From: Planctomycetota bacterium | Lineage (GTDB): Bacteria; Planctomycetota; Phycisphaerae; Phycisphaerales; UBA5793 | Direction: 5' to 3' | NCBI GenBank assembly: GCA_963205185.1 | Contig: CAUJHZ010000007.1 | Coordinates: forward strand, 174,826-238,825 | Length of the DNA stretch: 64,000 nucleotides | Position numbers and translations under genes: made by a program | In this document: piece after piece, positions 63,606-64,000 of the stretch | Layout of the letters: each line of letters begins with the position of its first letter | Numbering within the stretch: the first letter of the stretch is position 1 | The notes under the pieces: generated by a model | The model's input: the letters and a program-made list of their open reading frames with translations, nothing else | Databases searched by the model: none | What the model was told of the DNA's origin: nothing

Positions 63606-64000
63606 ATGCGCCAGCGGCTGCGGAGCATCCTGAAGTGGGGCTGCACGGCAACGACCGTGCTGCTGCTGGTTGTGTGGGTGGGGAGCGCGTGGTGGTCCGC
63701 AATGTATCTGAGTGCCGACCGTTTTTTCGGAATGGCAATAAGCCACGGCGCCCTGGAGATCGTGCCTATGGGCGGGAGTGCCGGTCTGCGCGCAATCTGG
63801 ATCTTCGGTCGGCACTCCCACCCCGGCATTACTTGGTGGTTCGTATTAGAGGGTTCATTCAACTCGATACCACTCTGGGCACTCGTACTGCCTGTCGCAA
63901 TCCCAACGGCCGTTCTGTGGCTTCGCGATCACCGTCGCGCGCCTGGTCTGTGCCGCAAGTGCGGCTACGACTTGCGCGGGGCGAACCACAAAGTGTGCCC
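63606..64000 (+). CDS. Zinc-ribbon membrane protein, cut by the window end
   Basis: From ATG 63606 131 codons are visible and there is no stop before the edge. The protein begins MRQRLRSILKWGCTATTVLLL and has an N-terminal membrane segment (VLLLVVWVGSAWW) and a second one (IPLWALVLPVAIPTAVLWL), followed by RAPGLCRKCGYDLRGA, the start of the zinc ribbon. It is the intact homologue of the gene at 9232-9633 and shows where that gene should start. The middle regions of the two differ strongly. Confidence 0.78.
   Translation, partial: MRQRLRSILKWGCTATTVLLLVVWVGSAWWSAMYLSADRFFGMAISHGALEIVPMGGSAGLRAIWIFGRHSHPGITWWFVLEGSFNSIPLWALVLPVAIPTAVLWLRDHRRAPGLCRKCGYDLRGANHKVC

Overview
The window looks like a chromosomal segment of a planctomycete, most likely of the Phycisphaerae/Phycisphaerales type. 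This is inferred from the gene content, not from a marker gene. The supports are: high GC with many GTG starts; two very large secreted proteins carrying the N-terminal LEPRxLL motif (LEPRRLL and LEPRKLL); a PEP-CTERM-like sorting tail; several pseudopilins of the type with a C-terminal H...DG motif; small membrane proteins ending in a CxxCGYDLRG...CPECG zinc ribbon; and a type IV pilus/type II secretion cluster in one long run.

Layout. 1-2546 (minus): floA (cut by the window edge) with two NfeD genes. 2667-6323 (plus): recN, a saccharopine-dehydrogenase-like protein and a membrane protein. 6329-7120 (minus): ispD. 7210-7557 (plus): tmRNA. 7805-9633 (minus): three zinc-ribbon membrane proteins. 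9830-11485 (plus): two tandemly duplicated pseudopilins. 11486-17374 (minus): nitronate monooxygenase-like enzyme, LEPRxLL protein, thiG, thiS and a membrane protein. 17499-18353 (plus): lipoprotein. 18365-25535 (minus): ppdK, short-chain dehydrogenase, murJ and an isolated nuoH. 25839-28113 (plus): a HEAT-like secreted protein and hppD. 28275-31017 (minus): a three-gene surface operon preceded by a cobalamin riboswitch at about 31207-31425. 31683-33848 (plus): a secreted HEAT protein with a receiver-like domain.

The largest coherent unit is 34280-51275, all on the plus strand. It holds four clear pseudopilins, one cryptic pseudopilin, a small membrane coiled-coil protein, PilM/N/O/P-like assembly proteins, a secretin, a TPR lipoprotein, a signalling block (histidine kinase, response regulator, HD-GYP phosphodiesterase, STAS protein), and the PilB/GspE ATPase and PilC/GspF platform protein. 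The ATPase begins with two MshEN-like repeats, a known c-di-GMP binding fold, so the HD-GYP enzyme and the motor may form a local c-di-GMP circuit. No prepilin peptidase or PilT is present in the window.

51349-59897 holds an M28 peptidase lipoprotein, a second LEPRxLL protein with a degenerate zinc-protease motif, a polytopic membrane protein, a free-standing NrdJ C-terminal-like domain, a beta-helix protein and an RRM RNA-binding protein. The right end (60143-64000) looks like accessory DNA: a DNA methyltransferase fused to a nuclease-like domain, a DUF2513-like protein, an orphan small ORF, an array of about 21 units of 20 bp in strict register, and a cut-off fourth zinc-ribbon membrane protein. 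The most interesting candidates for undescribed biology are the B12-riboswitch-controlled PEP-CTERM/pseudopilin operon, the c-di-GMP/STAS block inside the pilus operon, and the 20-bp array.
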